From Muribaculaceae bacterium Isolate-036 (Harlan) (lineage in GTDB: Bacteria > Bacteroidota > Bacteroidia > Bacteroidales > Muribaculaceae), in the NCBI GenBank assembly GCA_003833075.1, contig RIAY01000010.1, forward strand, positions 1 to 64,000: 64,000 bases of DNA, in the 5' to 3' direction. How positions within the stretch are numbered: position 1 is the stretch's first letter; every line of letters starts with the position of its first letter. This document shows positions 9,072 to 18,124 of this stretch, in pieces. The translations under genes were made by a program, and so were the position numbers. Under the pieces are notes generated by a model. That model worked only from the letters and a program-made list of their open reading frames with translations. It had not been told where the DNA came from and searched no databases.

Positions 9072-10436
9072 ATGAAACTTAGGACAATAGCAATGGGCAT
9101 GGGAGGCATACTCCTTGCCGCCTCCTGCACCAACGATGTAGTAGAGGAGGTGAACATGGGCCAGGAGATCTCCTTCACCACGCGAATGACCCGCGCCAAC
9201 GCGGTCGACAACGTCTCTGCGCTCAAACAATTCCGCGTATTCGCAAAAGCGGAAAACTATACCGAGACAATGTTTATCAACGGCGAGGTGGCAAAACAAG
9301 GCGTAATTTCTTCCGACGAAGATAACCGCTATATCTTTAACATGGAGCATACCTACCACTGGCCTACCGGATCCAACTCCATAGAATTTTGGGCATATGC
9401 ACCTACAGATCCCAACAAAGCAAGTGAAACCGAAATTCCTGGCGGAAACGGAGCGACTGCAAAGATCACGGCTTCGGGAGCACCTGTAATCGAAAATTTC
9501 ACTCCGACAAGCTTCACTTCTGTTAAAAATAACAACGGATCCATTGCCCATCATAATTCCGGTGCCTCACACGAGGATCTTTTGCTCGCATACCAGGAGG
9601 CACACAGATCGGGTGGCACATCAATCTCTCTTAATTTTGAACATGCACTATCTCAAATAGAGGTAAGAGCTAAAAAAGGAGGCACACAGGACGAGACAGG
9701 AAATACCTATAATGTAATGGTCAAAGGTGCGTGGATTGTAAACGCACGTGGCACAGGCAACGTGACTTTTGATGAGAACGAAGGCAACAAACTCTCATGG
9801 TCTACAGACGGAAGTACAAAAGTAGTATACGGCTACGAACTTACCGAACCCATATCCCTCGACCACACAAACTCACGCCTTCTTGCGCATAACTCCAATT
9901 CCGAGTTGATGCTTATCCCACAAGAACTCGATGAATGGAATCTTGAGACTGACAAAGAGCAGAACACAGCCAACGGTGCGTACATCCTTATCCTCTGCCG
10001 TGTGGAGGCTGTGCATCCCGGAGCGCAGCATCCAGGAGGCGGAGATTATGTGACCACCCTTGGCACAGACAAACACGTGCACCAGATGTTCCCGCTAAAA
10101 GACAATGAGACCACATTCAACGAGAACCTCTACGGCTATGTTTGTGTGCCTATCTCCACCGAATGGCTTCCCGGCAAGAAATATATCTATACTCTTGAAT
10201 TCTGCGGACAGGAAAGCGGTGCCGGCATCTATCCTCCTGAAGATGACATGACAGATCTGGGACTGCCCACAGGAGGCGATGGTAAAGAATACATCACAGT
10301 TATCCCGACAGATCCGGCAGACCAGAAGAAACCCGGAGATCCAGTTCTCACCAACCCCATCAAATTTTCAGTCAGCGTCAAAGACTGGGACGAGGCATGG
10401 AAAGACGGAAACGAGGGCAACATACCCATGAAATGA
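9072..10436 (+). CDS. Fimbrillin family (Mfa1-like) lipoprotein, probable main subunit
   Basis: 454 residues. The signal peptide ends LLAASC (Cys at 19), followed by the typical fimbrillin start VNMGQEISFTTRMTRAN, a first strand ending in an Arg that resembles the Arg-gingipain-type maturation region of Porphyromonas fimbrillins. Later family segments include FEHALSQIEVRAKK and LMLIPQEL, seen in Mfa-like proteins. The C-terminal KFSVSVKDWDEAW is also typical. Fimbrillins are exported as lipoproteins, trimmed, and polymerised by donor-strand exchange. It is third in the operon, followed by a strong hairpin, which fits the main subunit being made in excess of the next gene. Confidence 0.8.
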   Translation: MKLRTIAMGMGGILLAASCTNDVVEEVNMGQEISFTTRMTRANAVDNVSALKQFRVFAKAENYTETMFINGEVAKQGVISSDEDNRYIFNMEHTYHWPTGSNSIEFWAYAPTDPNKASETEIPGGNGATAKITASGAPVIENFTPTSFTSVKNNNGSIAHHNSGASHEDLLLAYQEAHRSGGTSISLNFEHALSQIEVRAKKGGTQDETGNTYNVMVKGAWIVNARGTGNVTFDENEGNKLSWSTDGSTKVVYGYELTEPISLDHTNSRLLAHNSNSELMLIPQELDEWNLETDKEQNTANGAYILILCRVEAVHPGAQHPGGGDYVTTLGTDKHVHQMFPLKDNETTFNENLYGYVCVPISTEWLPGKKYIYTLEFCGQESGAGIYPPEDDMTDLGLPTGGDGKEYITVIPTDPADQKKPGDPVLTNPIKFSVSVKDWDEAWKDGNEGNIPMK

Positions 10437-10457
10437 TAACCACACGATCATAATCAG

Positions 10458-10493
10458 ATCCGCAGGCGGCGGGATAAACTGCCGCCTGCGGAT
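10458..10493 (+). promoter_or_regulatory. Strong intercistronic hairpin inside the fimbrial operon
   Basis: ATCCGCAGGCGGC (10458-10470), a 10 nt loop, and its perfect complement (10481-10493). The stem is 13 bp and GC-rich but is not followed by a T run. It could protect the 3' end of the fimbrillin message from exonucleases or partly stop transcription, setting the ratio of the two products. Confidence 0.7.
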
Positions 10494-10546
10494 ATACAAT
10501 ATCACTGCAAAAGAGTGAACGGCAATAAGGCAATAAGAGGAATACA

Positions 10547-13500
10547 ATGATTTTCAACGCATCATCGAAATATTTCAATAAGAAGGCACTTGCAACCGTC
10601 GCAACGTGCGTTGTGCTGGCAGCAGGATGCACCGATGAAATGATCCGTTATGACAACGGCGACGGGCGTCTTCGCTTCGACATATCTCTCGATTCTTCAT
10701 GGACAAAGGGAGGCGTGACAACACGCGGCGCCTCCACCGATATATGCATAGAAGAGATCGACGCCACGGAAGACGGCAGGCAGCTATATCTTATATCGGA
10801 ATCCGAAGATCTCGACACGTATCCCGCAGCCACGCCGTGCACACGGGGCACATCTACCACCGAAGCCACCTTTCCCTCCACCTTCGGCTTGTCTGCGATA
10901 TGCTACAACAGCAGCGAGCCAGCCTCCGACCTCTCATCATTCACGGCAAACTTTGCCTGCAACATGGAAGTCAAGAAAAGTGATGGAGTCTTCCCCGGTC
11001 TTGACTGGCCCGGCTCGGGACGCATCCGGTTTCTCGGCTATGCGCCCTATGCCTCGACAGCCAACGGAATAACACATTCCGCCGCCGGCGAGCACCCTCA
11101 GCTCGACTTCACCGTCAGCACTGATGTCAAGAACCATGTTGACCTTCTTCGCGCAAGCGCCGACACCGACGGACGCGGCGGTTCCGCGGTGAAGATGGAA
11201 TTCCGGCATGCCCTGTCGGCAATCACCGTGCGCACTGGCGATGCGATGCTTGCCGGCAAAATCACAAATGTGACACTCTCCGGAATCAGGGGAAAAGGAA
11301 CCCTGACTCTTGCCGACGGCAAATGGACTGTCACAGGCGGGAATGCCACATATTCTGCCGCCACAGAAGAGGATGTGTCAGGAGCTTCCGCAGATGACAA
11401 TTATGCATCCGCATCACTCAATATAGCAGGAGAGAAAAACGGTCTCACATTCTTCATGATTCCTCAGGAACTGACATCCGAGGCAAAGCTATCCATAACT
11501 TTCACCGATAAGCTCACCAAAACAGAACGCACGCTCAGTGCCTCTATTGGAGGAAGCGACAAAAAATGGGAATCAGGCAAACTGTATTCCTATTCCATAT
11601 CATCAACAGGCGTAATCGTGACTCCGGTTGTAGAACTGTCCCGGACTGACAAATCCGCACTTTCCGACTCAATCCCTTATACAGGAGTACTGCGAGATGT
11701 CACAATGAACGCTTACGTCAAAGTGACGCAAGCGGGAAAAGAGACACGCTATCTGCGCCCTGACTATAAGATATATTCGGCAGCCGGACAGGATGGCTGG
11801 AGCGAACAAGACTGGAAAACAGCCACATGGACAGAAGTCACCGGAATGGTGGATTCTGACGACAAGACACTCACCCTTTCTAAAGACAACATAAACGAGA
11901 GCGTGTCAGGTTCTCTGATACTTATTCCGCAACCCGAGTTTCTCAACATGAGAAAGCCGATGAAATATTCGGAAGCAGATGTGAAAGGAAGCGCTGAATC
12001 ATACGTTGATCTTTCCGGAGGTGGAGAGACCGCAAACTGCTATATGATTGACAGCCCGGGATATTACAGCCTACCCCTTGTCTACGGCAACGGACGCGAT
12101 GCCTCCGGAGCCGAGAACAAATCGGCTTTCACAATTACAACCGAGACACACGATCCCGGTCTACTCTATTTCGTGGACCACAACAACAACCGCATAGAGA
12201 CCTCCGATATAAAGAATCATCTCGCCGCCGCCTGCGGATCAGTTCCCGAAGAGGCGTTCATCCTCTGGCAGGACTCTCCCGGACTTATCGACAATGTTAC
12301 GCTTGATTCCCAAAACGGAAGGATCACCTTCCACGTCAGCCGACACACATTCTCTCAAGGTAACGCCGTGATCGCCCTCCGCGACAGCAAAGGTGACATC
12401 GTATGGAACTGGCATATCTGGGCGACATATTACGACTGGGAGAACCCTGTCCACATCACTGAAGTCGTATACCTGGATAAAGACAATAACCAGCAGACAG
12501 AAGAGTTTACCTTCCCGCCATCTGTGCTCGGATATTGCGATGCGCGAGCAGCGTCACCCAAACGGGAGATACGCATGAAAGTGGAATTCGACCTCAAGGG
12601 GGTGAACGGAGCCAAATATACTGCTTATAATCTCATTGACAAAAACACGGACAAAACCCGTGCCTCACAATTCTTTCAACAGGAGATAATCGCCTCCCTC
12701 GCAGGAGACAACACCTATTACCAGTGGGGGCGCAAGGATCCTATGGTGCCCGGCATCTACGACAAGCCCGACCACCTTTACTATCCGGGACTGCCCGATA
12801 GAAATGATATCTTCACGATGCTCAACAAGCCTATTTACGACTTTCGCGAAGAATACCGGTTCTCAGTTTCCCCCGAAGATAACGGAGTATCTTTCGGATA
12901 CACCGTTAAGCATCCTTACCGGTTTATAATGGGTATCGACAGAAGTACTTCTCAAACTGACTACAAAAACAACCACCGCTCGCATTGGCATAACGGCGAA
13001 GGACAGGCTTATATCGACAATAACGATGATAAGGCAATAATGTATAATGTCTGGAATTCGGGTGCTGTTCGTAGAGGATCAGAATCGACCAATCCGACAT
13101 GGGTGGACAACCAAAAGGTTACAAAAACAATCTACGATCCGTCACCCAAAGGATACAATATCCCGCAGCCTGTGGCATTCACCGGAATGGTTGGTCCGGG
13201 AGGCTATTCATCTGATAAAGCTTATGATACCAACCCCGTGACATTCGATTACGGCAAAAGAAAATGGAACTTCACCATGAAGAAAGACGGAACAGGACTT
13301 CCCGCACCTGTCTATGCCACCGGCATGAGAGACATGAATCTGAATAATAGCCAGCTGCCGGAACAACCTGCGGCTGTCAAGGGGAAGACATGGGCCGCAT
13401 ACAGTATGATCACCTTTATCACCACCTCCGCTTTGGGAAGCACTACGCAATGCCTTATATTCTACATCGACAACCGTGCCGGCAACAACGCGTTCACCGG

Positions 13501-13591
13501 CATTCTCGACGGCAGCAAGAAATTCTGCGGATCATGCACAGGCTCCAACAATTCATACGGCTTCACGGTATGGCCTGTGCGAGGAAAATGA
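10547..13591 (+). CDS. Long fimbrillin-like lipoprotein, probable tip or accessory adhesin
   Basis: 1014 residues with a lipoprotein signal (VVLAAGC, Cys at 28). Residues about 30-370 look like an Mfa-like fimbrillin module (RLRFDISLDSSWTKGG; MEFRHALSAITVRTG; LTFFMIPQELTSEAKL). The middle region has Ig-like beta segments. The last 250 residues (KTIYDPSPKGYNIPQPVAF, ending NSYGFTVWPVRGK) resemble the C-terminal domain of surface proteins that end in YGFxVRPV, found in putative tip adhesins. Its position after the main fimbrillin, size and C-terminal domain suggest a tip adhesin. The ligand is unknown. A terminator follows at 13650. Confidence 0.7.
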   Translation: MIFNASSKYFNKKALATVATCVVLAAGCTDEMIRYDNGDGRLRFDISLDSSWTKGGVTTRGASTDICIEEIDATEDGRQLYLISESEDLDTYPAATPCTRGTSTTEATFPSTFGLSAICYNSSEPASDLSSFTANFACNMEVKKSDGVFPGLDWPGSGRIRFLGYAPYASTANGITHSAAGEHPQLDFTVSTDVKNHVDLLRASADTDGRGGSAVKMEFRHALSAITVRTGDAMLAGKITNVTLSGIRGKGTLTLADGKWTVTGGNATYSAATEEDVSGASADDNYASASLNIAGEKNGLTFFMIPQELTSEAKLSITFTDKLTKTERTLSASIGGSDKKWESGKLYSYSISSTGVIVTPVVELSRTDKSALSDSIPYTGVLRDVTMNAYVKVTQAGKETRYLRPDYKIYSAAGQDGWSEQDWKTATWTEVTGMVDSDDKTLTLSKDNINESVSGSLILIPQPEFLNMRKPMKYSEADVKGSAESYVDLSGGGETANCYMIDSPGYYSLPLVYGNGRDASGAENKSAFTITTETHDPGLLYFVDHNNNRIETSDIKNHLAAACGSVPEEAFILWQDSPGLIDNVTLDSQNGRITFHVSRHTFSQGNAVIALRDSKGDIVWNWHIWATYYDWENPVHITEVVYLDKDNNQQTEEFTFPPSVLGYCDARAASPKREIRMKVEFDLKGVNGAKYTAYNLIDKNTDKTRASQFFQQEIIASLAGDNTYYQWGRKDPMVPGIYDKPDHLYYPGLPDRNDIFTMLNKPIYDFREEYRFSVSPEDNGVSFGYTVKHPYRFIMGIDRSTSQTDYKNNHRSHWHNGEGQAYIDNNDDKAIMYNVWNSGAVRRGSESTNPTWVDNQKVTKTIYDPSPKGYNIPQPVAFTGMVGPGGYSSDKAYDTNPVTFDYGKRKWNFTMKKDGTGLPAPVYATGMRDMNLNNSQLPEQPAAVKGKTWAAYSMITFITTSALGSTTQCLIFYIDNRAGNNAFTGILDGSKKFCGSCTGSNNSYGFTVWPVRGK

Positions 13592-13649
13592 TGCATCACG
13601 ATATTGCCTGTAGCTGAGTGAAGACACTTCGAGAAAGACATTTGAAAAG

Positions 13650-13685
13650 ACAGGAACGGCACCCGGGTGTCATTCCTGTTTTTCC
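13650..13685 (+). terminator. Rho-independent terminator of the fimbrial operon
   Basis: ACAGGAA (13650-13656) pairs with TTCCTGT (13673-13679). The inner GCACCC/GGGTGT extends the stem, and a run of Ts follows (13679-13683). It lies 58 bp after the last fimbrial stop codon. Confidence 0.75.
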
Positions 13686-13885
13686 GTTTATGAGGTTCAA
13701 AATCGCGGTTGCATATAAGCTGATTTTCCATACTTTGCCTTGAGAAAGGCACAGAGAGGGAAGTGTTATATAACGTGATATATATAGAAGAAGTGTGAAG
13801 AAGAAGTGAAGCAAGCGACAAAAATTTTGAGGTTCTAAATTTAAATGTTAATTTAGTGGATGAATTCCGACACAAGTATGTGCTT

Positions 13886-14989
13886 ATGAAAGATAAAATG
13901 GAAGATATGAATCCCGAGACCAGAGAAATGGTCGAGATTCTTGAAAATGAAAGTCCGGCAATACGCATCGGCATCGTGGCGAACTATTCCGACGGCTACG
14001 AGACTCGTATGCTGCTCACACCCGAAGCATGCGGAATGCTCACTTCCGGCGGCATCAAGGTATGCATGGAAAGCGGTGCGGGAAGCGACATCAGCTTCCC
14101 CGACGAGAAATATGCCGAATATGGTGTCAGGATAGTAACACGTGACGAGGCGCTGTCGGCGCCTGTTGTGCTCTGCTACACACCTCTCAAGGCAAAAGAC
14201 ATCAAAAAGATGCAGAAAGGGGCGGCGCTCCTGTGCATGATGGATAACATACTGTTCGAACACTCCACCGTCAAGGCTCTTCTCGACAAGAAAATAGCCA
14301 CCGGCTGCTTCGACAACATGTACAGCCATAACGATGAGCCTGTATTCGCGAACATTATCGATGAAATCGACGGACGCGCCGCGATAATGTATGCCGAGGA
14401 AGCCCTTTCATATCTCGGCGGCGGCAAGGGAGTTCTTCTTGCCGGAGTCGCCGGCATCAATCCCTGTGAGGTGCTGATCATCGGCATGGGCAACGACATG
14501 ATCTCCGCCGCCAAGGCAGGAGCCGCCACCGGGGCACGCGTCACACTGATGGACAACGACACCTCCACGCTGCAGGTTGCAAAAGACCTCACCGGTCCGA
14601 TGGTTGAGGCTATAGCCGTACATCCGCGTGTGCTCTACAACCGGGTGAAGACCGCCGATGTCATCATACTCGGCAACACCACACGCCCCTTTGAGTTTCC
14701 CAACAACCTCAAGGCGGCGATGAAAGAAAACGCCTATGTGCTCGACATGAACGAGACACACCCGTCGGTATCCGTGCCGCGCACAGTGGCAATGGCACTT
14801 TCAACGGCATTGGTGAATTTCTTCGACGAGATGGCGATAAAGAACGGATTCTACGGAATGGTCGCGACCACACCCGGCGTCCAGTTCGGAATTGTGACTT
14901 ATGAAGGAAAACTTGTCGACAAGCTTATCGGAAGCTATCTGGGCTTGCCGAGCGTAGACATAAACGTCATGCTCTCAGCCGCAAACTGA
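13886..14989 (+). CDS. Divergent alanine dehydrogenase / transhydrogenase-alpha family protein
   Basis: 367 residues from the ATG at 13886; a GTG at 13856 is a possible earlier start. The fold follows the AlaDH/PNT family: an N-terminal domain (RIGIVANYSDGYETRMLLTPEA), an ALSYLGGGKGVLLAGVAGI segment before the Rossmann domain, and a C-terminal return to the first domain. Two points are unusual. The nucleotide loop reads GMGNDMISAAKAG instead of the normal GxGxxG series, and the region that normally carries the catalytic His (TYLHLA-like) reads ALLCMMDNIL. It may therefore be a non-alanine dehydrogenase or a sensor-like relative. It lies 7 bp before the GT4 gene. Confidence 0.7.
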   Translation: MKDKMEDMNPETREMVEILENESPAIRIGIVANYSDGYETRMLLTPEACGMLTSGGIKVCMESGAGSDISFPDEKYAEYGVRIVTRDEALSAPVVLCYTPLKAKDIKKMQKGAALLCMMDNILFEHSTVKALLDKKIATGCFDNMYSHNDEPVFANIIDEIDGRAAIMYAEEALSYLGGGKGVLLAGVAGINPCEVLIIGMGNDMISAAKAGAATGARVTLMDNDTSTLQVAKDLTGPMVEAIAVHPRVLYNRVKTADVIILGNTTRPFEFPNNLKAAMKENAYVLDMNETHPSVSVPRTVAMALSTALVNFFDEMAIKNGFYGMVATTPGVQFGIVTYEGKLVDKLIGSYLGLPSVDINVMLSAAN

Positions 14990-14996
14990 CCCCTGA

Positions 14997-16088
14997 ATGA
15001 ACACGAGGAGAAGTCTCATCCACATAGTCTCCTCCAACAAATGGGGAGGAGTTCAGACATACGCCCTTGACATCTGCCGCCATTATGCGGAGGCAGGGTG
15101 GGAAGTGACAGCCCTGACGCGCAACGCCGTCGGGGTTGACGCCCCTTTTGCCGAAGCGGGCATCGGTCTGCTCCACGCCCCGGTAGGCGGCTTCTTCGAT
15201 CTCGCCTCCCCCATGACGCTCGCCCGCAAACTCAGGGAATCGCCACGCGGCGCCACTGTCGTGCACACCCACAGATATCGCGACGCATTCACAGCCCTGC
15301 TGGCAAAAAAGATAGCCAACAGACCCGATGTCAGGATAGTCACGACACGCCACTCCGTAAGGCGCGGACGCGACACCCGCGTCTTCCGCAAGATCTATTC
15401 AGGCATCAGTGCCCACATATTTGTATCGGAGATGTGCTACAACGCATTCCGGCATTCACTCAAAAAAGACATAACACTGCCGCCCGAAAGAATCCACATA
15501 TTGCGCAACAGCATAAACGCCGAGACAGACACCCCCCTGCCGGAGCCCGGTCACGGACCGGTAGTGGCGCTCTATCAGGGTGCGCTGGTAAGAGGGAAAG
15601 GACTGGAGACACTCATCGATGCCATGTCGCTGCTGAAAGGGACACGACTGCGGCTCCGCATCTCCGGCATGGGTAATCCAGATTATCTCGACATGCTCCG
15701 CAGGCGTGCCACACAACGCGACGTGATGGAGAACATAGACTGGAACAGCAAGACAGCCTCCACGCAGGAAGCCTGCGCCGAGGCTCATTTCGGCGTTGTC
15801 CCCTCCACCGACACCGAGGCATGCAGTCTCGAAAGCCTGCGGTTCATGGCAGCCGCCCGCCCGCAGGTGGCAACATCCAACGGCGCTCAGAAAGAATATC
15901 TTGAGAACGGGCGCAACTCCCTTCTCGTGGATCCCGGAGATGCCGCATCCCTTGCAGAAGCGATGCGCACGCTCGCACTCGATTCCACCCTCCGCACCCG
16001 TTTGGGCAAAGAGGCGTATGATGATTATTCACGCCATCTTTCATGGCATCATTTCATAGACTCTCTCAATAAAATATACACAGAATGA
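14997..16088 (+). CDS. Glycosyltransferase family 4 (GT-B)
   Basis: 363 residues, soluble. The N-terminal Rossmann half starts [18 protein letters not shown], with the usual GG loop. The C-terminal half holds the donor-binding region: [18 protein letters not shown] and the [11 protein letters not shown] segment corresponding to the E-x7-E motif of retaining GT4 enzymes. Its stop overlaps the start of gmd by 4 bp, so it is translated together with the GDP-fucose pathway. A fucosyl- or mannosyltransferase using GDP sugars is the natural inference, though the donor cannot be read from sequence. Confidence 0.85.
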   Translation: MNTRRSLIHIVSSNKWGGVQTYALDICRHYAEAGWEVTALTRNAVGVDAPFAEAGIGLLHAPVGGFFDLASPMTLARKLRESPRGATVVHTHRYRDAFTALLAKKIANRPDVRIVTTRHSVRRGRDTRVFRKIYSGISAHIFVSEMCYNAFRHSLKKDITLPPERIHILRNSINAETDTPLPEPGHGPVVALYQGALVRGKGLETLIDAMSLLKGTRLRLRISGMGNPDYLDMLRRRATQRDVMENIDWNSKTASTQEACAEAHFGVVPSTDTEACSLESLRFMAAARPQVATSNGAQKEYLENGRNSLLVDPGDAASLAEAMRTLALDSTLRTRLGKEAYDDYSRHLSWHHFIDSLNKIYTE

Positions 16089-17173
16089 AAAAAGCACTTA
16101 TCACCGGCGTTACCGGACAAGACGGCTCCTATCTGTCGGAGTTCCTTATATCCAAAGGTTATGACGTTCACGGCACAATACGCCGCAGCTCAACGGATTT
16201 TCGCGAGCGCATAGCCCATCTCGAGGGCAATCCCCGTTTCCATCTCCATTACGCCGACATGGCAGATTCGATGAGCCTCATGAAAGTGATAATGGACGTG
16301 CAGCCCGACGAGATCTACAACCTCGCGGCGCAGAGCCACGTGCAGGTATCGTTCGATGTGCCCGAATACACAGCCAACACAGATGCCACGGGAGTTCTGC
16401 GCGTGCTTGAGGCAGTGCGCCAGACCGGACTCGCCGACAGATGCCGCATCTATCAGGCATCCACTTCCGAACTATACGGCAAGGTGGAGGAAGTTCCGCA
16501 GAACGAAAAAACACCTTTCCATCCCTACAGCCCCTACGCCGTGGCAAAGCTCTACGGCTTCTGGATCGTGAAGGAATACCGCGAGGCATACAACATGTAT
16601 TGCTGCTCCGGCATCCTCTTCAACCATGAATCGGAACGACGCGGCGAAACCTTTGTGACACGCAAGATCACCCTCGCGGCGGCAAGAATCGCGCAGGGGA
16701 AGCAGGACAGGCTCTATCTCGGCAACCTCTCGTCGCTGCGCGACTGGGGTTACGCGCCCGACTATGTGGAATGCATGTGGCTCATGCTCCAGCAGGAGAA
16801 ACCGGAAGACTTCGTGATAGCCACCGGCCGTCAGCACTCCGTAAGGGAATTCGCCACACTCGCCTTCGCACGCGTAGGCATCACTCTGCGCTGGGAAGGG
16901 GAAGGCGCCGACGAGAAAGGCATCGACACCGCGACAGGACGTGTGCTTGTGGAAGTATCGCCCGATTTCTATCGCCCCACGGATGTGGTGAACCTCTGGG
17001 GAGACCCCTCCAAGGCAAGGGCAACACTCGGATGGAACCCTACCAAGACGTCGTTTGAAGAGCTTGTGAACCGCATGGTGGATTCCGACATGAAGAAAGT
17101 GGCGATGGAACGTGCGTCGGAACACGTGCGCACCAATCTTGAAGAATATCTTGAGAAAGGAATCGTAAAATGA
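16085..17173 (+). CDS. gmd: GDP-mannose 4,6-dehydratase
   Basis: Converts GDP-D-mannose to GDP-4-keto-6-deoxy-D-mannose, the first step to GDP-L-fucose. 362 residues of the extended short-chain dehydrogenase family. The NADP-binding loop is [12 protein letters not shown] at about 8-19. The catalytic region [11 protein letters not shown] and the Y-x3-K pair in [12 protein letters not shown] sit at about residues 125-160. The [11 protein letters not shown] segment is typical of GMD. It overlaps the GT4 gene before it and fcl after it by 4 bp each, so the three are tightly coupled. Confidence 0.95.
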   Translation: MKKALITGVTGQDGSYLSEFLISKGYDVHGTIRRSSTDFRERIAHLEGNPRFHLHYADMADSMSLMKVIMDVQPDEIYNLAAQSHVQVSFDVPEYTANTDATGVLRVLEAVRQTGLADRCRIYQASTSELYGKVEEVPQNEKTPFHPYSPYAVAKLYGFWIVKEYREAYNMYCCSGILFNHESERRGETFVTRKITLAAARIAQGKQDRLYLGNLSSLRDWGYAPDYVECMWLMLQQEKPEDFVIATGRQHSVREFATLAFARVGITLRWEGEGADEKGIDTATGRVLVEVSPDFYRPTDVVNLWGDPSKARATLGWNPTKTSFEELVNRMVDSDMKKVAMERASEHVRTNLEEYLEKGIVK

Positions 17174-18114
17174 TGGAAAAAAAATCGAAGATATACGTTG
17201 CGGGACACCGCGGCATGGTAGGCTCGGCGATCGTCCGCGAGCTCAGACGCCAGGGATATGACAATATCATCACACGCACACACTCCGAACTCGACCTGAC
17301 CGACCAGCAAGCCGTCAACGGGTTCTTCGCCGCCGAGAAGCCTGAATATGTGTTTCTCGCCGCCGCCAAGGTGGGAGGCATCGAGGCGAACGACAAGGCA
17401 CCGGCGGATTTCATGTATCTCAACATGATGCTTGAGATGAACGTTATTCATGCCGCATGGCGCAACGGATGCCGCAAGCTGCAGTTTCTCGGCTCATCTT
17501 GCATCTATCCGCGTCTCGCGCCGCAGCCCATGCCCGAATCGTGTCTTCTCACCTCCTCACTCGAGAAAACCAACGAGGCATACGCGCTCGCCAAAATCTC
17601 CGGACTGAAATATTGCGAATATCTCAACCGGCAATACGGCACCGACTTCATCTCCGTGATGCCCACCAACCTCTACGGACCCAACGACAACTACCATCCC
17701 ACACACTCCCATGTGCTTCCGGCACTTATCCGCCGCTTTCACGAAGCGAAAGAGAACGGCGCGGAGAGTGTGACCTGCTGGGGCGACGGCTCCCCCCTGC
17801 GTGAATTCCTCTATGTCGATGACCTCGCCAATCTCTGCGTTTTCCTGATGAACAACTACTCAGGCAACGAGACCGTCAACGCCGGCACAGGGAAAGAGCT
17901 GTCTATCAGGGAGCTTACACAGACCGTAGCGGAAGTCGTGGGTTATAAGGGAAGAATAGAATGGGACACTACCCGTCCCAACGGCACTCCCCGCAAACTT
18001 CTCGATGTGTCGAAAGCCACGCGACTCGGCTGGAGATACAGCACGGAACTCCGCGAAGGAATCGCGCTGGCATACGAAGATTTTCTTAACAATCCGATGA
18101 GAGCCGAAAGATAA
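17170..18114 (+). CDS. fcl: GDP-L-fucose synthase
   Basis: Epimerises and reduces the product of gmd to GDP-L-fucose. 314 residues. [11 protein letters not shown] near the N-terminus is the nucleotide loop. The Ser/Tyr/Lys centre is in [15 protein letters not shown] and [15 protein letters not shown], and [14 protein letters not shown] is a signature of WcaG/Fcl enzymes. Together with gmd it supplies activated fucose for surface polysaccharide or protein glycosylation. The DUF2723 gene begins 10 bp after its stop. Confidence 0.95.
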   Translation: MMEKKSKIYVAGHRGMVGSAIVRELRRQGYDNIITRTHSELDLTDQQAVNGFFAAEKPEYVFLAAAKVGGIEANDKAPADFMYLNMMLEMNVIHAAWRNGCRKLQFLGSSCIYPRLAPQPMPESCLLTSSLEKTNEAYALAKISGLKYCEYLNRQYGTDFISVMPTNLYGPNDNYHPTHSHVLPALIRRFHEAKENGAESVTCWGDGSPLREFLYVDDLANLCVFLMNNYSGNETVNAGTGKELSIRELTQTVAEVVGYKGRIEWDTTRPNGTPRKLLDVSKATRLGWRYSTELREGIALAYEDFLNNPMRAER

Positions 18115-18124
18115 GAGACAAAGG

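Noticed and set aside
16472..17125. 217-codon open frame on the minus strand inside gmd
   Set aside because: Antisense shadow of a complete, well conserved gmd gene; no signal or domain of its own.
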